The notes under the pieces were generated by a model that searched no databases, was not told the origin of the DNA, and worked only from the letters and a program-made list of their open reading frames with translations. Made by a program: the position numbers and the translations under genes. From Notolepis coatsorum (lineage: Eukaryota; Chordata; Actinopteri; Aulopiformes; Paralepididae), in assembly GCA_963971535.1 (NCBI GenBank), contig OZ020589.1, positions 86,379,796 through 86,443,795 on the forward strand: 64,000 nucleotides of DNA, given 5' to 3'. Of this stretch, positions 44,345-54,604 are shown piece after piece. Positions within the stretch are counted from its first letter, which is position 1; the number at the start of each line of letters is the position of its first letter.

Positions 44345-46712
44345 ACGAGTGATTACAAACCCTACAAACACTGTGATAGACCCTCTAAACACTGTGATAG
44401 ACCCGACAAACACTGTAAACACTGTGATAGATCTATCACAGTGTTTAGACGGTCTATCACAGTGTTTAGAGGGTCTATCAGTGTTTAGAGGGTCTATCAC
44501 AGTGTTTGTAGGGTCTATCACAGTGTTTGTAGGGTCTATTACAGTGTTTAGAGGGTCTATCACACCCTCTAAACACTGATAGACCCTCTAAACACTATGA
44601 TAGACCCTCTAAACACTGTGACAGACCCTCTAAACACTGTATCAGACCGTCTAAACACTGTGACAGACCCTCTAAACACTGTGATAGACCCTCTAAACAC
44701 TGATAGACCCTCTAAAGACTGTGATAGACCCTCTAAACACTGATAGACCCTCTAAACACTGACAGACCCTCTAAACACTGTGATAGACCCGACAAACACT
44801 GTAAACACTGATAGATCTATCAGTGTTTAGAGGGTCTATCACAGTGTTTAGAGGGTCTATCACAGTGTTTGTAGGGTCTATTACAGTGTTTAGAGGGTCT
44901 ATCACACCCTCTAAACACTGATAGACCCTCTAAACACTGGGACAGACCCTCTAAACACTGACAGACCCTCTAAACACTGTGATAGACCCGACAAACACTG
45001 TGATAGACCCGACAAACACTGTGATAGACCCTCTAAACACTGTGATAGATCTATCACAGTGTTTGTCGGGTCTATCACAGTGTTTTGAGGGTCTATCACA
45101 GTGTTTAGAGGGTCTATCACAGTGTTTAGAGGGTCTATCACAGTGTTTGTCGGGTCTATCACAGTGTTTAGAGGGTCTATCACACCCTCTAAACACTGAT
45201 AGACCCTCTAAACACTGTGACAGACCCTCTAAACACTGTATCAGACCGTCTAAACACTGTGACAGACCCTCTAAACACTGTGATAGACCCGACAAACACT
45301 GATAGACCCTCTAAAGACTGTGATAGACCCTCTAAACACTGATAGACCCTCTAAACACTGACAGACCCTCTAAACACTGTGATAGACCCGACAAACACTG
45401 TAAACACTGATAGATCTATCAGTGTTTAGAGGGTCTATCACAGTGTTTAGAGGGTCTATCAGTGTTTAGAGGGTCTATCACAGTGTTTGTAGGGTCTATT
45501 ACAGTGTTTAGAGGGTCTATCACACCCTCTAAACACTGATAGACCCTCTAAACACTGGGACAGACCCTCTAAACACTGGGACAGACCCTCTAAACACTGA
45601 CAGACCCTCTAAACACTGTGATAGACCCGACAAACACTGTGATAGACCCTGTAAACACTGTGATAGATCTATCACAGTGTTTGTCGGGTCTATCACAGTG
45701 TTTTGAGGGTCTATCACAGTGTTTAGAGGGTCTATCACAGTGTTTAGAGGGTCTATCACAGTGTTTGTCGGGTCTATCACAGTGTTTAGAGGGTCTATCA
45801 GTGTTTAGAGGGTCTGTCACAGTGTTTAGAGGGTCTATCACAGTGTTTAGAGGGTCTATCACAGTGTTTAGAGGGTCTATCACACCCTCTAAACACTGAT
45901 AGACCCTCTAAACACTGTGACAGACCCTCTAAACACTGTATCAGACCGTCTACACACTGTGACAGACCCTCTAAACACTGTGATAGACCCTCTAAACACT
46001 GATAGACCCTCTAAAGACTGTGATAGACCCTCTAAACACTGATAGACCCTCTAAACACTGACAGACCCTCTAAACACTGTGATAGACCCGACAAACACTG
46101 TAAACACTGATAGATCTATCAGTGTTTAGAGGGTCTATCACAGTGTTTAGAGGGTCTATCAGTGTTTAGAGGGTCTATCACAGTGTTTGTAGGGTCTATT
46201 ACAGTGTTTAGAGGGTCTATCACACCCTCTAAACACTGATAGACCCTCTAAACACTGGGACAGACCCTCTAAACACTGACAGACCCTCTAAACACTGTGA
46301 TAGACCCGACAAACACTGTGATAGACCCTCTAAACACTGTGATTGATCTATCACAGTGTTTGTCGGGTCTATCATAGTGTTTTGAGGGTCTATCACAGTG
46401 TTTAGAGGGTCTATCACAGTGTTTAGAGGGTCTATCACAGTGTTTAGAGGGTCTATCACAGTGTTTGTCGGGTCTATCACAGTCTTTAGAGGGTCTATCA
46501 GTGTTTAGAGGGTCTGTCACAGTGTTTAGAGGGTCTAGCAGTGTTTAGAGGGTCTATCACAGTGTTTAGAGGGTCTAGCAGTGTTTGTCGGGTCTATCAC
46601 AGTGTTTGTCGGGTCTATCACAGTCTTTAGAGGGTCTATCAGTGTTTAGAGGGTCTAGCAGTGTTTAGAGGGTGTGATAGACCCTCTAAACACTGTGATA
46701 GATCTAGAAGTG
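44345..46712. repeat. 21-bp satellite with alternating orientation
   Basis: Roughly 110 units of GATAGACCCTCTAAACACTG (variants gacaaacac, gacagacc). Runs of direct units switch to inverted runs at least eight times, through palindromic joints such as gatagatctatc and ctatcacaccctctaaacac. A higher-order unit of about 600-700 bp recurs (44900-45180, 45530-45780, 46230-46480). All long frames here reflect the repeat. Confidence 0.95.
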
Positions 46713-46948
46713 CATGGATACACATTGTATTGCCTAGATGGTGTCAGGCTAGGCGATTGCTTAATTCTCTTTCCTGTCCAGTCTAACTGGATGCTGACTG
46801 TAGCTTGTTACTGTAGACCTACAGAGTGAGTAATTGAGTGATTAAAAAAAATCGCACTCGTGTGAAGTGAGGGCCGGGTTCTCTTATCATCATCGTACAT
46901 CATCTCACCCACCTCTCTTCCTCCCTTTTTTATTTTTGTGTCTATCAG

Positions 46949-47037
46949 CTGCTGCTCGACAGTTTGACCCCAAGCTGACCGACCAGGACTACAGCGAAAC
47001 TGTCAAGAAGTGGCTTCGTTATGCGCCAGACCGGGAG
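46949..47037 (+). other. exon-like segment similar to a DUF4806-type protein tail
   Basis: After an acceptor (tttgtgtctatcag) an open frame reads RQFDPKLTDQDYSETVKKWL then RYAPDREGG. From memory this resembles the carboxy tail of fish proteins with a DUF4806 domain ('..W L R . A . D R . G G'), often found near DNA transposons. It runs into the first unit of the tandem repeat at 47051; no donor was identified. Tentative. Confidence 0.4.
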
Positions 47038-47050
47038 GGAGGCATCTCAA

Positions 47051-47570
47051 GGAACCGAAGTGACCCAAACTTAAGTCAAGCGAACCAGAGTCAAACTTAG
47101 GGTACCCCAGCACAGCACAGCACACCACACACTGTTTCCCTGGTTCATACAGTACAAGGAATTACCCTGGCATCTACTTGAATGACTTATGCTGCTTCAG
47201 CCTGTTCTTGGAACCGAAGTGACCCAAACTTAATTGTCAAGCGAACCAGAGTCAAACTTAGGGTACCCCAGCACAGCACAGCTACCCCAGCACAGCACAG
47301 CACACACTGTTTCCCTGGTTCATACAGTACAAGGAATTACCCTGATGGACACTGTTCTTCCATGGACGGCATCTACTTGAATATGCTGCTTCAGCCTGTT
47401 CTTGGAACCGAAGTGACCCAAACGTAATTGTCAAGCGAACCAGAGTCAAACTTGGGGTACCCCAGCACACTGTTTCCCTGGTTCATACAGTACAAGGAAT
47501 TACCCTGGACACTGTTCTTCCATGGACGGCATCTACTTGAATGACTTATGCTTCAGCCTGTTCTTGCAGT
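47051..47570. repeat. ~160-190-bp tandem repeat, three copies
   Basis: Units start at 47051, 47209 and 47402 with ggaaccgaagtgacccaaac, gcgaaccagagtcaaactta, ggtaccccagcacagc and tgtttccctggttcatacag. Differences are short insertions. The first unit overlaps the end of the exon-like frame. Confidence 0.93.
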
Positions 47571-47589
47571 GTTTATTTTTTAAATTTGA

Positions 47590-48180
47590 AATGTTAACCT
47601 TTATTTACCCAGGGTAGGTTCGCTGAGCACAGATGCTCTTTTTCAGCTACGCCCTGCTTCACATTCACAGAGTTCCATTCACACCTGGGAGCTGCCCAGG
47701 CCTAACAAAATTAATAGTTGGTTTCAGGTTGCCGACCGACCCTGCCGATTTAGGTGCGACCCAATATATTTTATGAGTTTTTAGAAAAAATTATAAAAAA
47801 AAAAAAAAAACATTTTTTTTCTTTTTTTTTTTATATAAAGTTTCATAGAAATCTTAGTCAAACATTTAGTATTATGGATATTAAACATGCTGGCAGAGTA
47901 CATGCATCCATGTTGTTGTGAACATTTTAATTAAATAAAGAAATTCCCTATCCATAGTCGCCGTGGGAAAGAATAAAATAAAAAAATAAAATAAAATAAA
48001 TTCCCTACCTACCCATGGCCAAACTGACAACCTGAAACCAACCATTAATTTTGTTAGGCCCCAGTACAACCACAGTCTGACACTGTTGGCCACTGAGCAA
48101 CTCCACTGGAGCAGTTGGGGGTTTAGTGCCTTGCTCAAGGGCACTTCAGCGGTTGGTGTTAAGGGTATGGGAGAGAGTTA
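47590..48180 (-). mobile_element. LINE 3' UTR split by a MITE
   Basis: The minus-strand pieces ccttgagcaaggcactaaac (48120-48139) and ctgggtaaataaaggttaac (47590-47620) are a common fish LINE/SINE 3' UTR. Between them, at 47699-48060, a TIR element is inserted. No coding part. Confidence 0.6.
47699..48060. mobile_element. MITE, 362 bp, with 32-bp terminal inverted repeats
   Basis: The ends share ggcctaacaaaattaat then g/a and gttggtttcaggttg as inverted repeats with one mismatch. The 3-bp sequence cca on both sides (47696-47698, 48061-48063) may be the target duplication. The interior is A/T runs without coding sequence. Confidence 0.8.
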
Positions 48181-48206
48181 TATGGGAGAGAGTTATAGAA
48201 ACATTA

Positions 48207-48335
48207 GGGGTGTAACGGTACACAAAATCCACGGTTCGGTACGTACCTCGGTTTTGAAGACACGGTTCGGTATTATTTTCGGTACAGTGGGGGGGGGGGG
48301 GGGGGGGGGGGGGGGTAATCCAAAAAAAATTGCTT
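48207..48335. mobile_element. hAT-type end fragment and G homopolymer
   Basis: TAGGGGTGTAACGGTACAC followed by cacggttcggtacgtacctc is a familiar teleost hAT-type end. It is followed by about 26 G (48289-48315). The other end is absent. Confidence 0.6.
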
Positions 48336-49470
48336 TTCATTTATCTATTTATTTAACTGTATTAAACAATATAAAACGAATTGGCCATAATTGACTGAGC
48401 AAACTAATGCGTACTGCTGTAACCTACTAATAACACTTAAGTAAATCTGAAGATTATTATATAGCAGATGCCTTGGAGGATAAGTCGTGGACAACTGTAG
48501 ATCATCTAAGCTCCACTGTGTTTAAATTCAAATCCTATGCCATTGTTTATATTTAACCCTTGTGTCTGAAAACTAAAGTATTATACTCTTATTAGGGGAC
48601 TAAATTGAAAAACTCCATAAAAAGATTATGTTGAAATAATTTCCCACTTTCTTTTCCATAAATATTTTATTCAACTTCAGCCCTGATCATAACCATTTTT
48701 TATATTATTTTTGTAATGAAATACTCCCACTTTTCTGAAAAGAGTTGTTAAATATGACAAAAAAAAGAATATGTGGTGGTTATGATCGGGCTGAAGTGGA
48801 ATAAACAATTTATGAAGAGTAAAAAAAAAATACAAGATAATTAAAAGATTATGCCACATATTATGTTGGCTCATCACTGCAAAGTTATCAAACAAATACG
48901 AATCTGATCAGACACAAGGGTTAAGTTGTTGTTCCCTTTCTAATTTCCTCAAACATCTAGTCTAGTTAATGTGATCAATATTATTTGACAATTGATGCTT
49001 TTTGTTGGACATTTCAGTCAGTAGTGAGCTCATACTTTGAGCTCATAAATTTATAGTTAAAATGATTGCAATCTTGTCTTCGTTGTGCATGAATGCGTGT
49101 GCTCACCACACACAATATGTGTGTCACTATTCTGGCAGTGGCTATATTGTTAATGAAAGCCTGTTATAAGGTCTGTTATTTGTTTTTTGTAAAGTTTTAG
49201 TCACTGGAAGTTCTGATACCCTAGAAAAAAATTTATTTTCATTTTAAAAGCCATGTTGTCATTTTTGTTCACACATTTTTGGAAATATGGTCATATAAGA
49301 ATTTTATTATTATTTATTTAACAATAGTGTGTTTAACAGCAGGAAAAAAACATGTAATGTTATGATGTATACATATCAGCAGCAATATTTTAATGTAAAA
49401 TGTACATTAATCAGTATTGATTCCTTAACTTTACAAGTTACAAGTAGATGTACAAGTTACAAATGTACAA
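48336..49470. other. no recognisable feature
   Basis: AT-rich; interior of the 8.3-kb element. A weak inverted similarity exists between 48650-48700 and 48770-48820 (gatcataaccat / ttatgatcgggctgaag). No frame of note. Confidence 0.4.
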
Positions 49471-49800
49471 GTAGAGTACCATTTAGATTATGGTTGAATA
49501 AACATTGATGTCTAACATTGATTCAATATAAAATCAACTAAAATGTGCATGTAGATTACCATTTAGATTATGGTTGAATAAACATTGATGTCTAACATTG
49601 ATTCAATATAAAATCAACTAAAATGTGCATGTAGATTACCATTTAGATGATGGTTGAATCAACATTGATATAGTATCAGCTATGGTTGACACCTAACGTT
49701 GATTCAACGTTAGGGTCATAGACAACGATCTATATAATTTAGATGTCAGGCTTCAACATAGATTCAATATTTCTGCTGAACCCTATTTCAACGTTGATTC
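49471..49800. repeat. 80-bp tandem repeat near the right end of the 8.3-kb element
   Basis: Exact 80-bp period (49471, 49551, third copy from 49631 diverging): agattatggttgaataaaca, ttgatgtctaacattgattc. The ttgattcaacgtt-type steps that follow up to 49800 mirror those inside the left end (41500-41700), as subterminal repeats. Confidence 0.9.
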
Positions 49801-49820
49801 ACTCATTTTTTGCTATCTGG

Positions 49821-49872
49821 GGACAGAGTGCAATCCAGCATCACTCCAAGGAGTTTAGTACTTTCAACTTGT
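49821..49872 (-). mobile_element. Rex1-type LINE, upstream continuation
   Basis: The minus strand reads VESTKLLGVMLDCTLS, which continues directly as WSQHINYIV at 41490. This fixes the insertion of the 8.3-kb element between these two codons. The LINE is then cut again at 49873 by the palindromic MITE. Confidence 0.9.
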
Positions 49873-50124
49873 TGTATTGCAAGGTCTGACATTGACCAAA
49901 CTTGATATGCATGACCTTGGTGGGCTCTAGGTCAACTCCTGAAAAGGGGGTCAATGTCAGACCTTGCAATCAAAAGTTAGGGGCGCACTGAAATTATGGC
50001 AAGGGTTATTAGCCCCCTAACTTTTGATTGCAAAGTCTGACATTGACCCCCTTTTCAGGAGTTGACCTAGAGCCCACCAAGGTCATGCATATCAAGTTTG
50101 GTCAATGTCAGACCTTGCAATACA
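49873..50124. mobile_element. palindromic MITE, 252 bp
   Basis: Two arms of about 112 bp (TGTATTGCAAGGTCTGACAT... and its reverse complement) surround a loop of about 27 bp, near-perfect. Each arm has inner inverted pairs (ggtctgacattgac / gtcaatgtcagacc). TA at each end would fit a Tc1/mariner-derived MITE; unproven. Confidence 0.85.
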
Positions 50125-50570
50125 CTGTAAGGCACTGTAAGGCTACTGTCCTCCCCCACTTCCAGTGATGAAGCTAAGCTATGCTAACGGAGCGTCTATT
50201 CCCAAAGCTAAAATGCACGCACAGAGACAAAAAAGGTATGCATCTTCTTGTCTAACTCCAGGGAAGATGTTAAATAAGCGAATTTAAAAAAAAAAGTGGA
50301 GTTATCCTTTAAGTCCACAGGGAATGAAGGAATGGCATGTAAAAGTAAGACAAAATAACAGTCCATGCAAAAACTCACAGTCACAGATAATCAAGCAGTG
50401 AAGTCAAAAAAGACGGTGTAAAGGCAGACGGTGTAACACAACGATAGGATGTGTTCGGCAGGGCAGTAGCCAGGTTGATGTAGGGGGCAAAGGGGAAATA
50501 ACGAAAACAAGCACTGCTTTAAAAAATGTATAGCCTGCAAGGCAGAAAAACATAAAATAACACCACATCT
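50125..50570. other. MITE-like scrap and target flank of the SINE
   Basis: 50125-50315 contains actgtaagg doublets and ends aaaaagtggagttatccttt, a step common at fish MITE ends. Otherwise nothing. The left target duplication of the SINE lies at 50554-50570. Confidence 0.4.
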
Positions 50571-51045
50571 TTTTGATCCACTTTTTCTCCCATTTTCTAT
50601 ATTTTCTCCCATCCCAATTTCGTAACATCCAATTCAACCCTCCCCTGTCACGAACGCTGTTTCTTGCCTCCCACAAGCCGGCTGCAATGTGGACTAAGTC
50701 ATACATAGCACAAGTCCCCTCCGGTACTTGAGGTAACAGCAGTCGCATCTTTTCACCTGCGCAGCTCGATCTCTCAGTGGCGAGGAGTAACGCGTGGGAG
50801 GCTCACGCTGCCCCCGACACTTCCTGATTCTACTGCGCAGGCGCACCAACCGACCTGTAGGAGTCGCTGTCCACAACGCCCGATCCCCACCCATCAGTTT
50901 CCCACCCCCTAATACGGCCAATGTGTATTAGGACAGACGACCAGCTAAACTGAAAGCAAATGTGGAGCGCTGGGCTCGAACAGGCGAGCTCAGCGTCTCC
51001 AGATTTCGTGGCGAGCGCCTTGCCCACTACGCCACGTAGCCGCCC
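50571..51045 (-). mobile_element. tRNA-derived SINE, full-length copy 2 (475 bp)
   Basis: On the minus strand it begins GGGCGGCTACGTGGCGTAG with A and B boxes as in copy 1 and ends in an A-rich tail. The 17-mer aaaataacaccacatct flanks it (50554-50570, 51046-51062), so both ends are known. At 475 bp it is long for a tRNA-SINE. The 230 bp shared with copy 1 are followed by about 245 bp of a second, unrelated body (gggagaaaatatagaaaatg near the tail). Confidence 0.9.
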
Positions 51046-53360
51046 AAAATAACACCACATCTAAAGATAAAGCTTAAATGGTAAACAAAAGTAGTTATAT
51101 GTAAGGAAAACAAATAAAGATAAACCAAAAAGTAAGTAAATAAAGAGAGAGAGATACAATATTCGTAAAAGCATAGTAAAAAGGGAATTATACACGCAAG
51201 CGTAAGTGTAAGGAGTAGTTGAGGTAGATCGTGTAACCAATTATAAGTCCAAACATATTAAAAAGCATAACAAAAGGTGTTTGTAAGAGGTAAGGAAAAC
51301 AAAAAGAAAAAGTTAATCATATCTAATTCAACTGGTAAGTAAAGTAAAATGATAATTAAATCCTATCCTATTTATCATATCCTATTTAACAAAGCAAGGG
51401 AAAACAAAACATATTCAAACAAGGCCAAAAGTTTATCTAAAGGGTAATTTACACCAAAATAGAATGAGAAGCAAAAACATGACAGTCTATTGCAGCACCA
51501 GGACAAAATGTTGCAAACAGCAGCCGGATGTAGTCTGTTTTCTGAGGAAAACGCTTTGCGACTGGGGTGCGTCGCTTTCGCGAGAATAGACTTCTCCGCC
51601 ATGGCTCCGGTGAAAAACAAAGCAACAGCAAAGGTGTCAGGTCATACAGTTCCATGGCAAAAGTCAACGTAGGCATAGCGTGTGGTGCCGAGTGCCACAC
51701 TTGTGCTTGCTAAAAGCAGGTGTTTGAGATAGTGGTTACAAAACGAATGCATATTGCATTACAATCATTTCACCCTCTTGATAAGTAACTTATCAACAAA
51801 GTGAAAATGAATATGCCACCATGCGGTAACAAATTCTCTATCAAAAACCATAATGTAAAACAGACAATTAAAAGCGTAGCCAAACTAAATTAAAACAACA
51901 TGTAATTCAAGAGGTAAGTAAAATCTGCGCCTAGATCGCAGGGATCAGTGTTTAATACAGGAGTCATCATCAGTGTAAAAATCGAAAGAGCAAAGCAACA
52001 TTGACAGTTGTGTATCAGTCTAGGAAAAACTGGGTGGAGCCGGGGTTGTCTTCTTCACCCTCTGGTGGGCCTGTCTCTCTGAACGGGCAGGCGAGAGAGA
52101 GCGTGTGAATTGCTCAGTGTTTGTTGTTGGAGAGAGAGCAAATTGTTCAGGGTTTGTTACAGTGTTCGTTATCGGAGAGCGAGAGTGAGAGAGAGGGGTG
52201 TGTCTTTTTGGGAAAAGGTCAGACATTAGAGCAGCGTACAGCCTAGATGAGGAAATGGGGCGGGGTGTGTGTCAGTAGGTCTGTGTCTCGTGCTTCACGC
52301 CTGGCAGGGATGGGCTTAGCAGCCTCTGGGAGGGTCGCTGGCTGTTTCCGTTGCTGGCCCCTCTCTGCAGTGGTTAACATGGGCCCAGGAAGGACTCTCG
52401 TGTGGGTTGCGAGTAGAACCCGGAAGGGTGCCACGAAGTCCTCTGGTTGGATAAGGTGTAGGGCAGTACAGTACAGCCACCCTTGATAGACGATCAAAAT
52501 GTCAGTTGTATATAGCGTCAATAACATGTGATATATGGATGTTGGTCAATCAAATTTAAAGGGTATGTTTTCAGAACAAACATTTGTGGTTCCCTAAGTT
52601 CAATGTTAGTTCTGAAAAGTTTAAGTGTGCACAATTTTTAAACAAAAAATAACTAGATTTTGCAGACTTTGAATAGGAGGTGAGGTGTCTGTCTGTGGTC
52701 TAACATCTAGTTTCAGAGGCAGGGTGACATACATATAGTTTTCCCGTGTCTTAGAATCTGCGTAACCTGTTCTGAAGAAAGCAGTCTAACCTAGTCTTAA
52801 AGTATAACTGTAAAGGCGTAGCTATTTATATTTTCCCCTTTTACATTTTCCATTAGTGTCCACAAATATAGGAAAGAAGATTTAGTGAAAAATAATCTGA
52901 AATACTGGCGATTTTTGTATTGTCCCAAAAACAAATTGAAAATACACAAAAATCCCCCTTTTTGGAAAAAGAGTCTAAGCATTTATAGATTGTATTAGTG
53001 ATATTGCAAAGTAAATACTATGACCTTCATGGATCCTATAATGATTGTGTAACTTGTGTGATACTCTGATACAGAGTCACATTGTAGTCTAAGTGAATGT
53101 GTAACGCATTGCCAGACAGCGCCAAAAACAACTCGATTGGAATCTATATAAAAATGTAAATGTAAAATAAAAGGTAACATCTAAAGTCGAATCAAGCATC
53201 ACATCTAAGGATAAATCAAGCTAAAATAAAGCGCATCTAAAGATAAATCAAACTTAAAGATAAATCAAAAACATCACACACCATGATTGTGTAACTGTAT
53301 ATTTCATTGTAATGTCCGATATACGAGCAGATTGTGTAAGCAGTTTTTCATTGCAGGTTA
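51046..53360. other. long gene-free stretch downstream of spindlin
   Basis: AT-rich to 51480, then a GC-richer stretch (51490-51700, 52020-52480) with minus frames of 80-95 residues that I cannot assign. A short tandem of catctaaagataaatcaa steps lies at 53180-53275, related to 51058. It could include the 3' UTR of the spindlin transcript or a worn element; nothing decides. Confidence 0.4.
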
Positions 53361-53660
53361 TCAGTGCAAGCGTTCTTCGTTGCACAGAGCTATTTTTGTA
53401 AGACATTTTCCAATCATTGTGTCACGTATCAGTTAATAATTATATCTTGCATCAAAGGGCAGGCGGGTGTGTGTGTGTTTACTTCCCTGTTGTTCAATGG
53501 AGCCCAGATCTCGGTGCGTCTGTCCTCCATCCCCCTGGTCCCTCACACCGACTGGGCAAACGAAATGTTCTGCAGTCCCCATGAGATCCCTCGTCTTTGG
53601 CAGGCCACAGTCTTTGGTTATCAAATCTTTGGTCTCGCAGTCTTTTTCTTGTGGTTACCC

Positions 53661-54398
53661 TCAGTTGTAGTAGAGAATTCTCCGTCCTTTCCTTTTCCTT
53701 CTAGATTGTTCTCTTTGCGTGTTTTGCGTGTGGGAGAGCATTTTTCGGTCAGATAGGGTTTTATGTAAGGTCAGAAGGTCGTAGACGTGGATGTGGTAGT
53801 CGTCGTCGAAAATGATGTAATACACGGTGGGCTTGGTGGGGACCTGGTAGATCACCAAGCCGGTCCTTCTCAGGCCGTCGTCCGCGATGTAGTCTACACG
53901 CTCCCCTACCAGGCTCTCCGTCTCCTCGCCCGGCTCCCTGTCCTCTGGCAACAGATGTTTGTACTCTGACTCGGGCAGGACGCGGAGGTCTTCGTCCTTG
54001 TAGTCGTCCCAGAGCTGGTACATGAAGAGCACTGGGTCCTTCTCGTAGGTGATATAATACCATTGTGTCATGACGGGGGCGTGGGACAGGACCATGCCCC
54101 TCCACGCGTTCTTCTCCCCATCCTCTTTCTCGAAGAGGTGGTCCACGGCCCGCCCCACCAGCTCCTCCGCCCCGGGGGGCACCTTGATCTTATTGTTCAC
54201 GACTTTCTCCGCCAACACCTTCAGGTTGGACACGCGCTCGTCTTTGAACAGCTCGATGCAGTAGACGCAGTCGCGGTTGTCGTACTTGACCATGTAGAGG
54301 CAGCTGTTGGCCATGGTGAGGTGCTGCAGAACCGTGCCCTTCCACTTGGTCACGTTGCCTTCCTCCCGCCACATGTGGACGATCCTTAGGCCCAGCAT
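53661..54398 (-). CDS. spin: spindlin-family protein, intronless
   Basis: The 245-residue frame carries three Spin/Ssty (Tudor-like) repeats at about residues 4-62, 79-142 and 161-208. Spindlins read histone H3K4me3 (with H3R8 or K9 marks) in chromatin and promote transcription. The aromatic cage that holds K4me3 in SPIN1 (F141, W151, Y170, Y177) corresponds to F89, W99, Y118 and F125, so three are kept and one Tyr is Phe. REPGEETESLVGERVDY matches the family's REPGEVVDSLVGKQVEY. The N-terminus is short: ten-odd basic residues (KKRHKKH) precede M1 in frame after a stop at 54445, where a normal start would lie. The C-terminus runs about 36 residues past the usual end with a KRKGRR basic patch. 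Vertebrate SPIN1 genes have introns; here there is none, suggesting a retrocopy. No stop within the domain, so it may be functional. Confidence 0.85.
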   Translation of the reverse strand: MLGLRIVHMWREEGNVTKWKGTVLQHLTMANSCLYMVKYDNRDCVYCIELFKDERVSNLKVLAEKVVNNKIKVPPGAEELVGRAVDHLFEKEDGEKNAWRGMVLSHAPVMTQWYYITYEKDPVLFMYQLWDDYKDEDLRVLPESEYKHLLPEDREPGEETESLVGERVDYIADDGLRRTGLVIYQVPTKPTVYYIIFDDDYHIHVYDLLTLHKTLSDRKMLSHTQNTQREQSRRKRKGRRILYYN

Positions 54399-54600
54399 GT
54401 TGTCGGGGTCGGGGTTGTTGTGCTTCTTGTGCCGTTTCTTTCTTCATACTTGGTTTTATTTTGGGAAGCTGAAGCATAGCTGGACACAATCGACAAGACA
54501 CGGAAGATGTTTGCCGGATAGTGCAATGATACAGTCTGTTACAAGAGTATTTATCCACAGTTCTCAAGAGTTCCGCCTCCAGCCTCTCATGCCAACCTGC
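54399..54600 (-). promoter_or_regulatory. 5' flank of spindlin with TATA-like box
   Basis: The minus strand has ataaata at 54548-54554 about 100 bp upstream of the presumed 5' end of the coding region, in gtggataaatactc context. The sequence atgaagaaa at about 54439-54447 looks like the ancestral start (SPIN1 has MMKKR...HKKH) but is out of frame by one base with the long frame. No CpG-rich promoter. Confidence 0.3.
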
Positions 54601-54604
54601 TGTT

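Larger units (their letters stand above)
41491..49820. mobile_element. 8.3-kb DNA element with CCAGATAGCAAAA inverted ends
   Basis: A 13-bp terminal inverted repeat CCAGATAGCAAAA lies at both ends, with subterminal ttgattcaacgtt/ttgaatcaac steps inside each. Flanks agac and ggac suggest a 3-4-bp target duplication. It splits the Rex1 codons LS|WSQHI. It contains a direct 230-bp duplication, exon-like pieces, a flipping satellite, tandem repeats and other small elements. The superfamily is unresolved; a short duplication would fit CMC/Academ/Sola-like groups better than hAT. Confidence 0.7.

Noticed and set aside
44324-46520. Frames with DRPSKHCDRP or LSQCLEGL repeats
   Set aside because: Translation of the flipping satellite.
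53761-54567. Other long frames over the spindlin gene (114 aa minus, 108 aa plus, 125 aa minus)
   Set aside because: GC-rich third positions of the real frame keep the shifted and antisense frames open; only the 245-residue frame shows Spin/Ssty repeats.
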